NCBI RefSeq assembly: GCF_040438645.1 | Contig: NZ_CP159253.1 | Span: 1,612,001-1,676,000 of the forward strand | Direction: 5' to 3' | DNA from: Mesorhizobium sp. WSM2240 | GTDB lineage: Bacteria > Pseudomonadota > Alphaproteobacteria > Rhizobiales > Rhizobiaceae | Length of the DNA stretch: 64,000 nt | In this document: positions 1 to 9,432 of the stretch, in pieces | How positions within the stretch are numbered: position 1 is the stretch's first letter | How the letters are laid out: every line of letters begins with the position of its first letter | The notes under the pieces: model-generated | Databases searched by the model: none | Seen by the model: the letters and a program-made list of their open reading frames with translations, nothing else | What the model was told of the DNA's origin: nothing | Program-made: the position numbers and the translations under genes

Positions 1-1646
1 TCGTGGGACATGTTGGCCAGGAACTCGGACTTGGCGCGATTGGCGGCTTCGGCGCGCTCTGTCTCGCGCATATATTTGCGGTTGAGCTCGACCATCTCGC
101 GCGCCCGCTCTTCCTCGGCCCGCCGGGCAAGGCTCAGATCGTGAATGGTCGCCATCAGCCGTCGTTCGCTGTCGACCAGCTTTTCCTGATGCTGCTTGAT
201 GAGCGTGATGTCGGAGCCGACCGACACCGTGCCGCCGTCGCGCGTCTTCAATTCGTTGACCTGCAGCCAGCGCCCGTCGGCCAGCTGCCGCTCATAGGTC
301 GCGCCGCTCGGGCCGTTGGCGTTGGCCAGCCGACGCTCGGACGCGAAGGCCACCATCCGCTCTTCCAGAGCCTGCCGGGAAATGCCCGGCATGACATCGC
401 GATCCGACAGGCCGTTATCCTGCTGATATTTGCTGTTGCACATGACCAGGCGCTGCTGCGAATCCCATAGGACGAAGGATTCGTTGATGTTCTCGATAGC
501 CGTTCTGAGCCGCATGTCGGCGGCTTCGGACCGCAGCGCCAGATGCCGCTGTTCGGTCACGTCGACGGCGATACCGATCAGCTGGATTTCCGGCGCTTGC
601 GGATCGATCACCTGCGCCCGCGCGCGCACCCACACCCAGCGACCGTCGGCGTGGCGCATACGGAACACCTGGTCGATATGGTCGATTTCGCGGGCTACAA
701 TGCGGTTTGCGAGCTCGAACAAGTCGCCGTCGTCTTCGTGGATGATCTCGTGGACCTCGCCGAAGGACAGCATGGTGTCGCAAGGCTTGTAGCCGAGCAT
801 GTCGTACATGGAGCGCGACCAGTACATCTTGCCGCGCACCATGTCCCAGTCCCACAGGCCGCAGCGCCCACGCACAAGTGCAAGGTCGATGCGCTGATGG
901 GCCTCGAGATAGATGCGGTCGGCAGCCTGGGCGCGTGCTGCTTGCGTGAAATAGGCGTAGAGGATGATGATCAGCACGCCTGCGGTCAGAACGAACAGCG
1001 TGACGTTGAGCGACACCGTCTTGCGCCACTCGGCAAACACCGCGTCGCGCTGGATCAGCACCGCGGCGGCGCCCTTGCGGTCGGCGGTGAGATTGAGGGC
1101 TGCGTACCAGTCGCGGCCGTCGATGCGAACTTCCATGATCCCGGCGCGCTCGCCGAACATGAAAAGCGGCTGTCCGCCGATCATGATAGCGTCCAGCATT
1201 TCGCCTTCCCACCCGGTCGATTCAGGGGTCACGGCGGTGATCCGGAACGCCTCGTCGGTCAGCGCCAGCACGTGCCGGCTGCCCATCGAGCCATGTTGAA
1301 CGGTACGTTCGAGCAGATTGCGGCTCGCCGCCTGATCGAGTTCGCCGCCCGCTGACGCCACCATCATGGAATTGACGAGTTCACCGGCGGCGAGATTGAG
1401 GACGGCCTTTGCGTTGCGCTCGATCTCATCCTGCAGCGCCATCAGCGAAAGAAAACGCGCGCCCGCCACGACGAGCAGGAAGATGACGATCAGGACAGGG
1501 ATGGACCGACGCAACAGAGGCTCCGCGGCGAGAAGCCGCCTGTAAGCTGGTTCGGCGATGATGCGGGCATTGCCGGCGAGGGTGTTGCCCTTGCGCCGGA
1601 CAAAATCAGTGCCGCCGGGCGCGCCCCACGCGTCCGTCTTCGCCAT
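1..1646 (-). CDS. PAS-domain sensor histidine kinase, PleC-like (3' part outside window)
   Basis: Membrane sensor kinase of the PleC/DivJ/PdhS kind. A first hydrophobic segment spans about residues 49-67 and a second about 210-232, enclosing a periplasmic sensor region of roughly 140 residues. Two PAS-like units follow (about 250-370 and 380-500), then a helical linker ending in SEFLANMSH, the start of the phosphoacceptor H-box, exactly at the window edge. The HATPase domain is therefore not visible. The start is chosen at an ATG preceded by a GGGGAG ribosome site. Cell-cycle or developmental signalling is the usual role of such rhizobial kinases; which paralogue this is cannot be decided from the visible part. 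Confidence 0.85.
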   Translation of the reverse strand, partial: MAKTDAWGAPGGTDFVRRKGNTLAGNARIIAEPAYRRLLAAEPLLRRSIPVLIVIFLLVVAGARFLSLMALQDEIERNAKAVLNLAAGELVNSMMVASAGGELDQAASRNLLERTVQHGSMGSRHVLALTDEAFRITAVTPESTGWEGEMLDAIMIGGQPLFMFGERAGIMEVRIDGRDWYAALNLTADRKGAAAVLIQRDAVFAEWRKTVSLNVTLFVLTAGVLIIILYAYFTQAARAQAADRIYLEAHQRIDLALVRGRCGLWDWDMVRGKMYWSRSMYDMLGYKPCDTMLSFGEVHEIIHEDDGDLFELANRIVAREIDHIDQVFRMRHADGRWVWVRARAQVIDPQAPEIQLIGIAVDVTEQRHLALRSEAADMRLRTAIENINESFVLWDSQQRLVMCNSKYQQDNGLSDRDVMPGISRQALEERMVAFASERRLANANGPSGATYERQLADGRWLQVNELKTRDGGTVSVGSDITLIKQHQEKLVDSERRLMATIHDLSLARRAEEERAREMVELNRKYMRETERAEAANRAKSEFLANMSH

Positions 1647-1766
1647 CGACAGGCTCCCCAAGACTTTTTTCGTTGACGATCCGGCAACGCCGCACATCCG
1701 AATCTGCCCTAAAGAATCAGAGGTGATTCGGCTTGTCCAGTGGCGTGTGCAAAAGAATTGTTGTGC

Positions 1767-1805
1767 GTCTTTCGAGGCCCGCTTCGCTCGCACCTCAGGA
1801 TGAGG
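1767..1805 (+). repeat. Dispersed intergenic repeat, arm A
   Basis: A stretch of about 39 bases starting with a TTCGAGGC-type core and ending in CTCAGGATGAGG. An inverted, slightly diverged copy lies about 100 bases further on in the same gap, and a related pair lies upstream of smpB near 52.8 kb. It is intergenic and non-coding. The gap between the kinase and pepN, a little over 300 bases, holds these two arms and no convincing gene. Confidence 0.7.
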
Positions 1806-1902
1806 GAGCTGGGTGCCGCTCCCCTGAGTTCTGAAGCGCTGGTACACCTGATTCAGCATTACTGGACGCGCTTCTAAGGTGCCACGAAGCAAGCCCAATC
1901 GC

Positions 1903-1943
1903 CCTCATACTGAGGTGCGAGGCGAAGCCGAGCCTCGAAGGAC
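1903..1943 (-). repeat. Dispersed intergenic repeat, arm B (inverted copy)
   Basis: Reverse-complement partner of the arm upstream in the same gap. The core GAGGTGCGAGGCGAAGC and the tail GCCTCGAAGGAC mirror the first arm with a few substitutions. The two arms could pair as a long imperfect stem in a transcript reading through the gap from pepN toward the kinase gene. Confidence 0.7.
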
Positions 1944-1960
1944 CAACTCGCATTCCGACC

Positions 1961-4606
1961 TCAGGCCAGCGTGCGCTCGACGATATCGCGCAGATCGGCC
2001 GATAGGTTCGGCGTCGATGAAATCGCCAGCAGCGCCTCGCGCGCCTTTGCCTGGCGCACCGGTTCGAGCGAGCGCCAAGACCTCAGCGCCGTCGCCAGGC
2101 GCGCGGCGACCTGCGGATTGCGCTTCTCGACGGCCAGTACGGTCTCGACGAACAGCTGGTATCCTGCGCCGTCAGGACGGTGGAAGCCGGTCTGGTTGGC
2201 GCTGACGAAAGTGCCGACCAGCGAGCGCACGCGGTTGGGATTGGTTATCGAGAAGCCCGGATGCTTCATCAGCGCTCGCACCGCGTCAACCGCGCTGGGT
2301 CCCGGCGTCGCCGCCTGGATCTGGAACCATTTGTCCATGACCAGAGGATCGGCTCGGTATTTGCGTTCGAACGCCGCAAGCGCCTCGCGGGCTTCCGTCG
2401 AGCCGGCGTGACGGTGCGCCAGCGCGGTGAGCGCCGCTGCACGGTCTGTCATGTTGGTTGCGCCGGTGAAATGAGCCGAGGCCAGAGGGGCTCCGCCTTC
2501 GAGGGCCGAGAGATAGTCCAGCAGCGCGTTGCGAAGCGCCCGCCGGCCCGCGCTCGCCGCATCCGGGCTGAACGGACCCTTGCCGTCGAGTTGCCGGTAG
2601 AGCGCCGAGAACCGGTCGCAATTGACTTTGGCGACCATGGCCGTCAGGGCTTCGCGCCCGGCAAAGACAGCGTCGGGATCGATATTGGCGCTGATCTCGC
2701 GCGCAATATCGGCTTCGCCCGGCAGGGTCAGCGCCAGCGCGCGGAAAGCGTGCTCCAAGGCCTCATCGCAGGCGATCGTGCCGGCGAGTTCGGCCAGGCC
2801 ACCCGAGAATTCGGGCTCCTTGCCGCCGAGCCTGCTGCGGAACGCCGCGATGAGCGCTTCGCTGAGCAGCGTATTGAAGGCCTGCCAGCGGGAGAATGCG
2901 TCGCTGTCATGCCGCGCCAGAAAGAACTGGTCCTCCGGACGCTGCTCGACGGAGAGCGTGATCGGAGCGGAAAAACCGCGGTTCAGCGAGACAGCGGGCC
3001 GCTCCGAGACACCCGAGAAGCGGACGACATGGCGACGCTTGCGGATGTGGATGACGCCGTTCTCGACGCTCGCGCCTTCCGCGCCTCTATACGCCATGTC
3101 CTTGCCGTCAGGCCCGACGAGCCCGAAGGCAAGCGGGATGTGCATCAGGCGCTTGCGGCTCTCGGAGGGGGTAGGCGGCACCGACTGCTCGATCTCCAGC
3201 GTGAATTCCGCGGAAGCCGGATTGTGCGAAGTGGTGACGGTGAGATTGGGAGTGCCGGCCTGATGATACCAGAGGGCGAACTGTGAGAGGTCGCGGTCCG
3301 AGACGTCCTCGAACACTCTCAGGAAGTCCTCGATCGTCGCGGCCTCGCCGTCATGGCGCTCGAAATAGAGGTCCATGCCCTTGCGGAAAAGTTTTGGGCC
3401 GAGAATGGTGCGGATCATGCGCACGACCTCGGAGCCCTTCTCGTAAACCGTGGCCGTGTAGAAATTGTTGATCTCGCGATAGCGGCGCGGGCGGACCGGG
3501 TGGGCGAGGGGCCCCTGGTCTTCGGGAAACTGGTGCGCTCTGAGCGTCCGCACCTCGGCGATGCGCTTGACGGCGCGCGAACGCTGGTCAGCAGAGAACT
3601 CATGGTCGCGGTAAACCGTCAGCCCTTCCTTCAGGCAAAGCTGGAACCAGTCGCGGCAAGTGATTCTGTTTCCTGTCCAATTGTGGAAATACTCATGAGC
3701 GATGATCGCCTCGATATTGGCGAAATCGGCGTCGGTGGCTGTCTCCTCGTCGGCCAGGACATATTTGTCATTGAAGACATTGAGGCCCTTGTTTTCCATG
3801 GCCCCCATGTTGAAATCCGAAACCGCGACGATGTTGAAGACGTCGAGATCGTATTCCAGCCCGAACACTTCCTCATCCCAGCGCATCGACCGTTTGAGCG
3901 CGTCCATCGCGTAGGCTGCGAGCCGCTCCTTGCCATGCTCGACATAGATGCCGAGTTCCACATCGCGCCCCGACGCGGTGACGAAGCTGTCGCCGACGAC
4001 GCCCAGATTTCCGGCCACCAGCGCGAACAGATAAGACGGTTTCGGGAAGGGGTCGCGCCAGACGGCGAAGTGACGGCCATCGCCGAGATCGCCGGATTCG
4101 GCGAGGTTGCCGTTGGAAAGGAGCAGCGGCGCTTCCTCGCGCCCGGCCTCGATGCGCACGGTATAGACCGAGAGGATGTCCGGCCGGTCGAGGAAATAGG
4201 TGATGCGGCGGAATCCTTCCGCCTCGCACTGCGTGCAATAGACGCGGTTGGAGCGGTAGAGCCCCATCAGCGCCTGATTCTTCGACGGCGCGATCTCGGT
4301 TTCGATGGTGAGCTTGAACCGCGGCTCGGGCGGCGGGCTCGATATGATCAGTTTGTCCGGCGTCGCCCCAAATTCCGAAGGAGCCAAGGAGCGGCCATCG
4401 ATGGCGACGCGCTTCAGCTCAAGGCCGTCGCCGTCCAGCACCAGCGCCGTGCCCCTGTCAACGCCGGCGCGGCGTTCGATGGTAAGTTCGGCGATGACGA
4501 TGGTCTGGTCGGGCGAAAGCCTGAACGTCAGGTTGGTTTGAGGGATCAAATAGTCGCTGGGGCGGTAGTCCTCGAGCCGGAAAACCTGGCCGGTGTCTGT
4601 GCGCAT
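1961..4606 (-). CDS. pepN: Aminopeptidase N (M1 zinc metallopeptidase)
   Basis: Cytoplasmic M1 aminopeptidase that releases N-terminal residues from peptides. The 881-residue length matches bacterial PepN. It carries the exopeptidase motif GAMEN (in NMGAMENKG) and the zinc site HEYFHNWTGNR followed by the downstream glutamate in LKEGLTVYRD, near residue 300. The start MRTDTGQVF is chosen because upstream reading continues only into sequence antisense to the next gene. It diverges from the molybdopterin hydroxylase gene across about 150 bases. The family assignment is secure. Confidence 0.97.
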   Translation of the reverse strand: MRTDTGQVFRLEDYRPSDYLIPQTNLTFRLSPDQTIVIAELTIERRAGVDRGTALVLDGDGLELKRVAIDGRSLAPSEFGATPDKLIISSPPPEPRFKLTIETEIAPSKNQALMGLYRSNRVYCTQCEAEGFRRITYFLDRPDILSVYTVRIEAGREEAPLLLSNGNLAESGDLGDGRHFAVWRDPFPKPSYLFALVAGNLGVVGDSFVTASGRDVELGIYVEHGKERLAAYAMDALKRSMRWDEEVFGLEYDLDVFNIVAVSDFNMGAMENKGLNVFNDKYVLADEETATDADFANIEAIIAHEYFHNWTGNRITCRDWFQLCLKEGLTVYRDHEFSADQRSRAVKRIAEVRTLRAHQFPEDQGPLAHPVRPRRYREINNFYTATVYEKGSEVVRMIRTILGPKLFRKGMDLYFERHDGEAATIEDFLRVFEDVSDRDLSQFALWYHQAGTPNLTVTTSHNPASAEFTLEIEQSVPPTPSESRKRLMHIPLAFGLVGPDGKDMAYRGAEGASVENGVIHIRKRRHVVRFSGVSERPAVSLNRGFSAPITLSVEQRPEDQFFLARHDSDAFSRWQAFNTLLSEALIAAFRSRLGGKEPEFSGGLAELAGTIACDEALEHAFRALALTLPGEADIAREISANIDPDAVFAGREALTAMVAKVNCDRFSALYRQLDGKGPFSPDAASAGRRALRNALLDYLSALEGGAPLASAHFTGATNMTDRAAALTALAHRHAGSTEAREALAAFERKYRADPLVMDKWFQIQAATPGPSAVDAVRALMKHPGFSITNPNRVRSLVGTFVSANQTGFHRPDGAGYQLFVETVLAVEKRNPQVAARLATALRSWRSLEPVRQAKAREALLAISSTPNLSADLRDIVERTLA

Positions 4607-4762
4607 TACGGTACTTTCCTGTCGAATTCCGGCAGTTCGAGGGCCAGCATGTTGGTCCAATAAAATCGAGGTGGTGCTCTTTACACGAAACGCTCCCTCG
4701 ACAAAACTGCGACCGAGCTTATTTCGGGCTGGCATTTTTCCAACAATCCTTGTGGGGCCTTC

Positions 4763-7072
4763 ATGACCGTCGTCACGCCGAAATTCGGGATGGGCGCTTC
4801 CGTCCTGCGTCTGGAGGACCAGGCCTTCATCACCGGCCAGGGCCGCTACACCGACGATATTGCGCCGGCCGGCCTGCTGCACGGCTACGTCCTTCGCTCG
4901 CCGGTCGCCAAGGGAGCGTTCACGATCAGCTCTGTCGAGCAGGCGAAGGCTGCGCCGGGCGTGCACCTGGTGCTGACGGGTGAGGATATCGCGCATCTCG
5001 GCGCTTTGCGTTCGGGCGCTATGCAGAAACAGCCGGACGGCAGCCGCGCTCCGACCCGCGACATTCCGATCCTGTGCCGCGACCGGGTGAACTATGTCGG
5101 GGACGCGGTCGCCTTCGTGGTCGCCGACAGTCGCGCGCTGGCGCAGGATGCGGCCGAACTCATCGAAATCGACTATGAAAGCGAGGAGGCTGCAAGCGCG
5201 ACGGCGGCCGCACTCGACCCCGAAACGCCGCTGGTGTGGCCGGAGCTCGGTACCAACCGGGCATTCACCTATCATTTCGGCGACCGCGCCAAGGCCGAAG
5301 CGGCCTTTGCCCGGGCGGCAACCGTTACCCGCATAGAATTCGTTAACAACCGGCTCGTCTGCAACTACATGGAGGCGCGCTCGGCGATCGGCGAGTGGAA
5401 AGCGGACGAAGACCGCTTCGTGCTGACCACCGGCTCGCAAGGCGTGCATTCGATGCAGAGTGTCATCGCCAAGCAGGTGCTGAAGATCGCGCCGGAAAAG
5501 CTGCGCGTCATCACCCCCGACGTCGGCGGCGGCTTCGGCCCCAAGACCTTCGTCTATCGCGAATATCCGCTGGTACTGGAGGCGGCGAGGCGGCTCGGCC
5601 GCCCGGTCAAATGGGCTGGCGACAGGACCGAGCACTTCCTCACCGATGCGCAAGGGCGCGACAATATCGTCACCGCCGAAATGGCGATGGACGCTGATGG
5701 CCGCTTCCTGGCGCTGCGTGTCGACCTCGTCGCCAATATGGGCGCTTATGTTTCCCAATACGGCCCGTTCATCCCCTATGTCGGCGCGACCATGTCGACC
5801 GGCGTCTACGACATTCAGGCGCTGGATGTCTCGATCGCCGGCGTCTACACCAACACTTGCCCCGTTGACGCGTATCGAGGAGCGGGCAGGCCGGAGGCGG
5901 CTTTCCTGCTGGAAAAGCTGGTCGATGCCTGCGCGCGCGACCTCGGCATCGGCCCCGATGAAGTCCGGCGCCGCAATTTCATCAGGCCCGAACAGTTTCC
6001 CTACCGCACGCAGACCGACCGGCTCTACGATGTCGGCGAGTTTGAAGGGCACATGCGGCTGGCGATGGAGCGGGCCGGCTGGAAAGACTTCGACAATCGG
6101 CTCGCGGCGTCCAAAGCAGCGGGAAAAATCCGCGGCATCGGCATGGCTACCTATATCGAGGCATGCGCCTTCGCGGGCTCGGAGCCGGCGCATGTCGAAC
6201 TCAACGGCGACGGCACGGTGACGCTGTTGATCGGCACCCAGACCAATGGGCAGGGCCACGCCACCGCCTACGCCCAGTTCATTGCCGAAAAGCTCAATAT
6301 CGACATTTCGAAGGTGAAGATGCACCAGGGCGACACCGACCGGCTCGCCACGGGCGGCGGCACCGGCGGCTCGCGCTCGATCCCGCTGGGTGGCGTCTCG
6401 GCTGCGCGCGCGGGCGAGGATCTGGCGGAAAAAATCCGCAGGATCGCCGCCGACGAACTCGAGGCGTCCGCGGCCGACATCGAATTGGTCGACGGCATGG
6501 CCCGTATCGTCGGAACCGACAGCGCGATCGGCTTCGCGGATGTGGCCAAGGCTGCCAAGCAGCCCGAGGACCTGACGGGATTCGGTGAGTTCGTGCAGGA
6601 CGAAGCGACCTACCCGAACGGGACGCATATCTGCGAGGTCGAGATCGACCCTGACACCGGGCAGACGGAAATCGTCGGCTATACCATCGTCGATGATTTC
6701 GGCGCGACGGTGAATCCGATCCTGCTCGCCGGCCAGGTGCATGGCGGCGTCGTCCAGGGGCTCGGCCAGGCGCTGAGCGAAGACACTGTCTATTCCGAGG
6801 ACGGGCAACTCCTGACCGCGAGCTTTATGGACTACGCGATGCCGCGCGCCGACAATTTTCCGTTCTTCCATTTCGAGACGCGCAACGTGCCCTCCACCAC
6901 CAACGCGCTCGGCATAAAGGGAGCCGGCGAGGCCGGGACCATCGGCGCGGCCCCCGCCGCCATCAATGCGGTGACGGACGCGCTCTACCGCGCCTATGGC
7001 ATCGGCCATATCGACATGCCGGCGACGCCCCACCGGATATGGTCGGCCATACAGGGCGCGGCGGAGAAGTGA
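4763..7072 (+). CDS. Xanthine dehydrogenase/CoxL-family molybdopterin-binding subunit (form II)
   Basis: Large, molybdenum-cofactor-binding subunit of a xanthine oxidase-family hydroxylase, 769 residues. The active-site loop reads AYRGAGR near residue 370, which marks form II and not true CO dehydrogenase (AYRCSFR). The catalytic glutamate lies in GIKGAGEAGT near residue 720. Such enzymes normally work with an FAD subunit and a 2Fe-2S subunit, but neither is encoded next to it here; the neighbours are pepN and a transporter. The substrate cannot be read from sequence. Its stop overlaps the GTG start of the following exporter by four bases. Confidence 0.93.
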   Translation: MTVVTPKFGMGASVLRLEDQAFITGQGRYTDDIAPAGLLHGYVLRSPVAKGAFTISSVEQAKAAPGVHLVLTGEDIAHLGALRSGAMQKQPDGSRAPTRDIPILCRDRVNYVGDAVAFVVADSRALAQDAAELIEIDYESEEAASATAAALDPETPLVWPELGTNRAFTYHFGDRAKAEAAFARAATVTRIEFVNNRLVCNYMEARSAIGEWKADEDRFVLTTGSQGVHSMQSVIAKQVLKIAPEKLRVITPDVGGGFGPKTFVYREYPLVLEAARRLGRPVKWAGDRTEHFLTDAQGRDNIVTAEMAMDADGRFLALRVDLVANMGAYVSQYGPFIPYVGATMSTGVYDIQALDVSIAGVYTNTCPVDAYRGAGRPEAAFLLEKLVDACARDLGIGPDEVRRRNFIRPEQFPYRTQTDRLYDVGEFEGHMRLAMERAGWKDFDNRLAASKAAGKIRGIGMATYIEACAFAGSEPAHVELNGDGTVTLLIGTQTNGQGHATAYAQFIAEKLNIDISKVKMHQGDTDRLATGGGTGGSRSIPLGGVSAARAGEDLAEKIRRIAADELEASAADIELVDGMARIVGTDSAIGFADVAKAAKQPEDLTGFGEFVQDEATYPNGTHICEVEIDPDTGQTEIVGYTIVDDFGATVNPILLAGQVHGGVVQGLGQALSEDTVYSEDGQLLTASFMDYAMPRADNFPFFHFETRNVPSTTNALGIKGAGEAGTIGAAPAAINAVTDALYRAYGIGHIDMPATPHRIWSAIQGAAEK

Positions 7073-8016
7073 CGTCCGGTTCGTCACGGCGCAGCAGTCC
7101 GCTTATCGGCATCGCCTTCAAAGTCGCCTCCGTGGCCATCTTCGTGGCGATGTCGGCTCTGATCAAGGCCGCGGGCCAGTTGCCTGCCGGCCAGATAGTC
7201 TTCTTCCGCTCATTCTTCGCGATGCTGCCGATCCTGGTGTTCCTTGCCTGGCGCGGCGATCTGTGGACGGCATTCCACACCACGCGGCCCCTGAGCCATG
7301 TCGCCCGCGGCGTCGTCGGCGTTACCGCCATGGGGCTAAGCTTCTTTGCACTGACGCGCTTGCCGCTGCCCGAGGCGATCACGCTGAACTACGCCCAGCC
7401 GCTGCTGGTGGTCGTCATGGGCGCAATCTTCCTCGGCGAGATTGTACGCGCCTATCGCTGGAGCGCGGTGGTGGTCGGGCTGATCGGCGTCTGCATCGTT
7501 TCCTGGCCGCAGCTGACGCTGTTCCGCGCCGGCCCGGCGATCGCTGACCAGCAAATGCTGGGTGTCGCTGCCGCACTTGCCGGTGCGGCCGTGTCGGCGG
7601 GCGCCATGCTTTTGGTGCGCAGCCTCGTCCACACGGAAAAAACTGGCACGATCGTGCTGTGGTTTTCGCTGACAGCAAGCGTCATTTCGCTTTTGACCTT
7701 GCCATTCGGCTGGGCGGCGCTTTCTCTGACCCAGACGGCATTGCTGGTGTCGGCCGGGATCAGCGGCGGCATCGCGCAGTTGCTGATGACCGAAGCCTAC
7801 CGGCACGCCGATGTGTCGACCGTCGCGCCGTTCGAATACACCTCGATGATCCTCGGTATTGCGGTCGGCTATTTCGCCTTCGGCGATATTCCGACCATAC
7901 ACATGCTTGTCGGCGGCGCGATCGTTGTGGGCGCCGGCATCTTCATCATCTGGCGCGAACACCAACTGGGCCTGCCGCGCGGCGCAGCGCGCAAGATCAC
8001 CCCGCCGCAGGGCTGA
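7069..8016 (+). CDS. EamA/DMT-family transporter
   Basis: Inner-membrane protein of 315 residues with about ten hydrophobic helices in two repeated EamA halves, typical of drug/metabolite exporters. The GTG start is preferred because it forms a GTGA overlap with the upstream hydroxylase stop and has a purine-rich GGCGGAGAA just ahead; an in-frame ATG 30 bases earlier lies inside the upstream gene. Translational coupling suggests the two products act together, perhaps in export of a product or uptake of a related compound. The substrate is unknown. Confidence 0.9.
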   Translation: MTSGSSRRSSPLIGIAFKVASVAIFVAMSALIKAAGQLPAGQIVFFRSFFAMLPILVFLAWRGDLWTAFHTTRPLSHVARGVVGVTAMGLSFFALTRLPLPEAITLNYAQPLLVVVMGAIFLGEIVRAYRWSAVVVGLIGVCIVSWPQLTLFRAGPAIADQQMLGVAAALAGAAVSAGAMLLVRSLVHTEKTGTIVLWFSLTASVISLLTLPFGWAALSLTQTALLVSAGISGGIAQLLMTEAYRHADVSTVAPFEYTSMILGIAVGYFAFGDIPTIHMLVGGAIVVGAGIFIIWREHQLGLPRGAARKITPPQG

Positions 8017-8082
8017 GGAGTGATCGGCGAAGCCGAGAAAACGATTTGGCTTTCGGCGACGAATGACGGGAGGCAGGACCGC

Positions 8083-8898
8083 CTAGCTCGCCGCAAGACT
8101 GCGCAACGCCGCCCCGGTCTCCTCGTCCGCCGGGAAAAAGGATTCGATCGCCAATTCCGACAGCGTCACGTCGAGCGGCGTCCCGAAAACGGTTATCGTG
8201 CTGATGAAGGACAGGGTAGCGCCGCCTTGCCTGATGCGCAGCGGGTGCGCGATCGCCATCGGGTCCGGTTGCGGCGGGCGGCCGGTCCGCGGCGCGCCGG
8301 GATAGGACAGCAACTCCCTTTCGAGTTCGGCCAGCACCGGGTCGGCCACGGCGTCGTTCTGGCGCTTCAGCCGTTCGATCAGATGCGCCCGCCATTCGTT
8401 GAGGTTGAGAATGCGCGGCGCAAGCCCGCCCGGATGCAGGCTGAGCCGCAGCACGTTGACGGGCGGCTGAAGCAGCGACTCTTCCGCAATGCCTTCCAGG
8501 AACGGCCCTATCGACGCGTTGCCGGCAATGAGGTTCCAGTGGCGATCGACGGCGATGGCCGGATAGGGTTCGTGCCCCTTGAGCACCAAATTGACAGCCT
8601 TCATGGCCGGCGCAAGTGAGGGATCTTCGAGGGGCCGCTCATTAAAGCTCGGCGCATAGCCGGCGGCAAGCAGCAGCTGGTTGCGCTGGCGGAGCGGAAC
8701 CGCCAGTTGCTCGGCCAAGTGCAGCACCATTTCGCGCGAGGGCGCGGCGCGTCCGCTTTCGACGAAGCTCAGATGCCGCTGTGAGATCTCGGCTTCCGAA
8801 GCAAGGTCGAGTTGGCTCATGCGGCGGCGGGTGCGCCATTCGCGCAGCATGGTGCCGAAAGACGGAACGGGTGAGGCGGCTGAGGCTGTGGTTGTCAT
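8083..8898 (-). CDS. XRE-family regulator with MmyB-like ligand-binding domain
   Basis: Transcription regulator of 271 residues. An N-terminal helix-turn-helix (about residues 14-70; RRRMSQLDLASEAEISQRHL) is followed by a MmyB-like sensor domain that in this family binds small hydrophobic ligands. It is transcribed divergently from a small membrane protein gene with about 130 bases between the starts, so control of that gene and of itself is the simplest hypothesis. The family call is firm; ligand and targets are unknown. Confidence 0.92.
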   Translation of the reverse strand: MTTTASAASPVPSFGTMLREWRTRRRMSQLDLASEAEISQRHLSFVESGRAAPSREMVLHLAEQLAVPLRQRNQLLLAAGYAPSFNERPLEDPSLAPAMKAVNLVLKGHEPYPAIAVDRHWNLIAGNASIGPFLEGIAEESLLQPPVNVLRLSLHPGGLAPRILNLNEWRAHLIERLKRQNDAVADPVLAELERELLSYPGAPRTGRPPQPDPMAIAHPLRIRQGGATLSFISTITVFGTPLDVTLSELAIESFFPADEETGAALRSLAAS

Positions 8899-9031
8899 GG
8901 CGGTGAGATTAGCTCGAGGCGATATGCATTCCTATTACCTGTAGCGTAATCGCCAGGGCGCTCCGAACCCGGCAATCTCGATCCATGGCCGCAACGAACG
9001 GCCGGGACACGAGACCAACAGGAGTTCTGCC

Positions 9032-9430
9032 ATGACCGTCACCATGACCCCCTTCCTCCGCAACATTCTCGCGGCAGACGCAGCCGTCAGCGGCGCGGCC
9101 GCGATCCTGATGGTTGTCGGCGCGCCCTATCTGTCGCCGCTGCTCGGCCTGCCGTCGGGGCTGCTGTTCTGGGCGGGGATCGTGCTGGTGCCGTTTGTGG
9201 CGCTGCTTATTGGCACTCTTCGTCGCCAGTCCGTGCCGCGGCTGATCCTGATCGACATCATAGGGATAAATGCGCTCTGGGCGACGGCAAGCTTCGGCCT
9301 GCTGTTCAGCGGCCTTGTCACGCCCAATGTGCTCGGCATCGCCTTCGTGGCGGCGCAGGCGCTGGCGGTTGCGGTCCTGGCCGAACTCCAGTTCGTCGGC
9401 ATGCGCCGCGCGAGCGCGGCGGCGGCCTGA
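9032..9430 (+). CDS. Small four-helix membrane protein
   Basis: A 132-residue protein with four predicted membrane helices and little soluble sequence. A good ribosome site (AGGAG) lies about seven bases before the ATG. It is divergent from the XRE/MmyB regulator, and genes for small hydrophobic proteins are often found next to such regulators, so it may be the regulated target. I do not recognise a named family and assign no function. Confidence 0.8.
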   Translation: MTVTMTPFLRNILAADAAVSGAAAILMVVGAPYLSPLLGLPSGLLFWAGIVLVPFVALLIGTLRRQSVPRLILIDIIGINALWATASFGLLFSGLVTPNVLGIAFVAAQALAVAVLAELQFVGMRRASAAAA

Positions 9431-9432
9431 CT

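Noticed and set aside
1961..7087. A single 1708-codon minus-strand ORF covering pepN and the region opposite the molybdenum hydroxylase gene
   Set aside because: The upstream 800 or so codons are antisense to a well-supported gene and have no protein-like composition; pepN has its own normal start.
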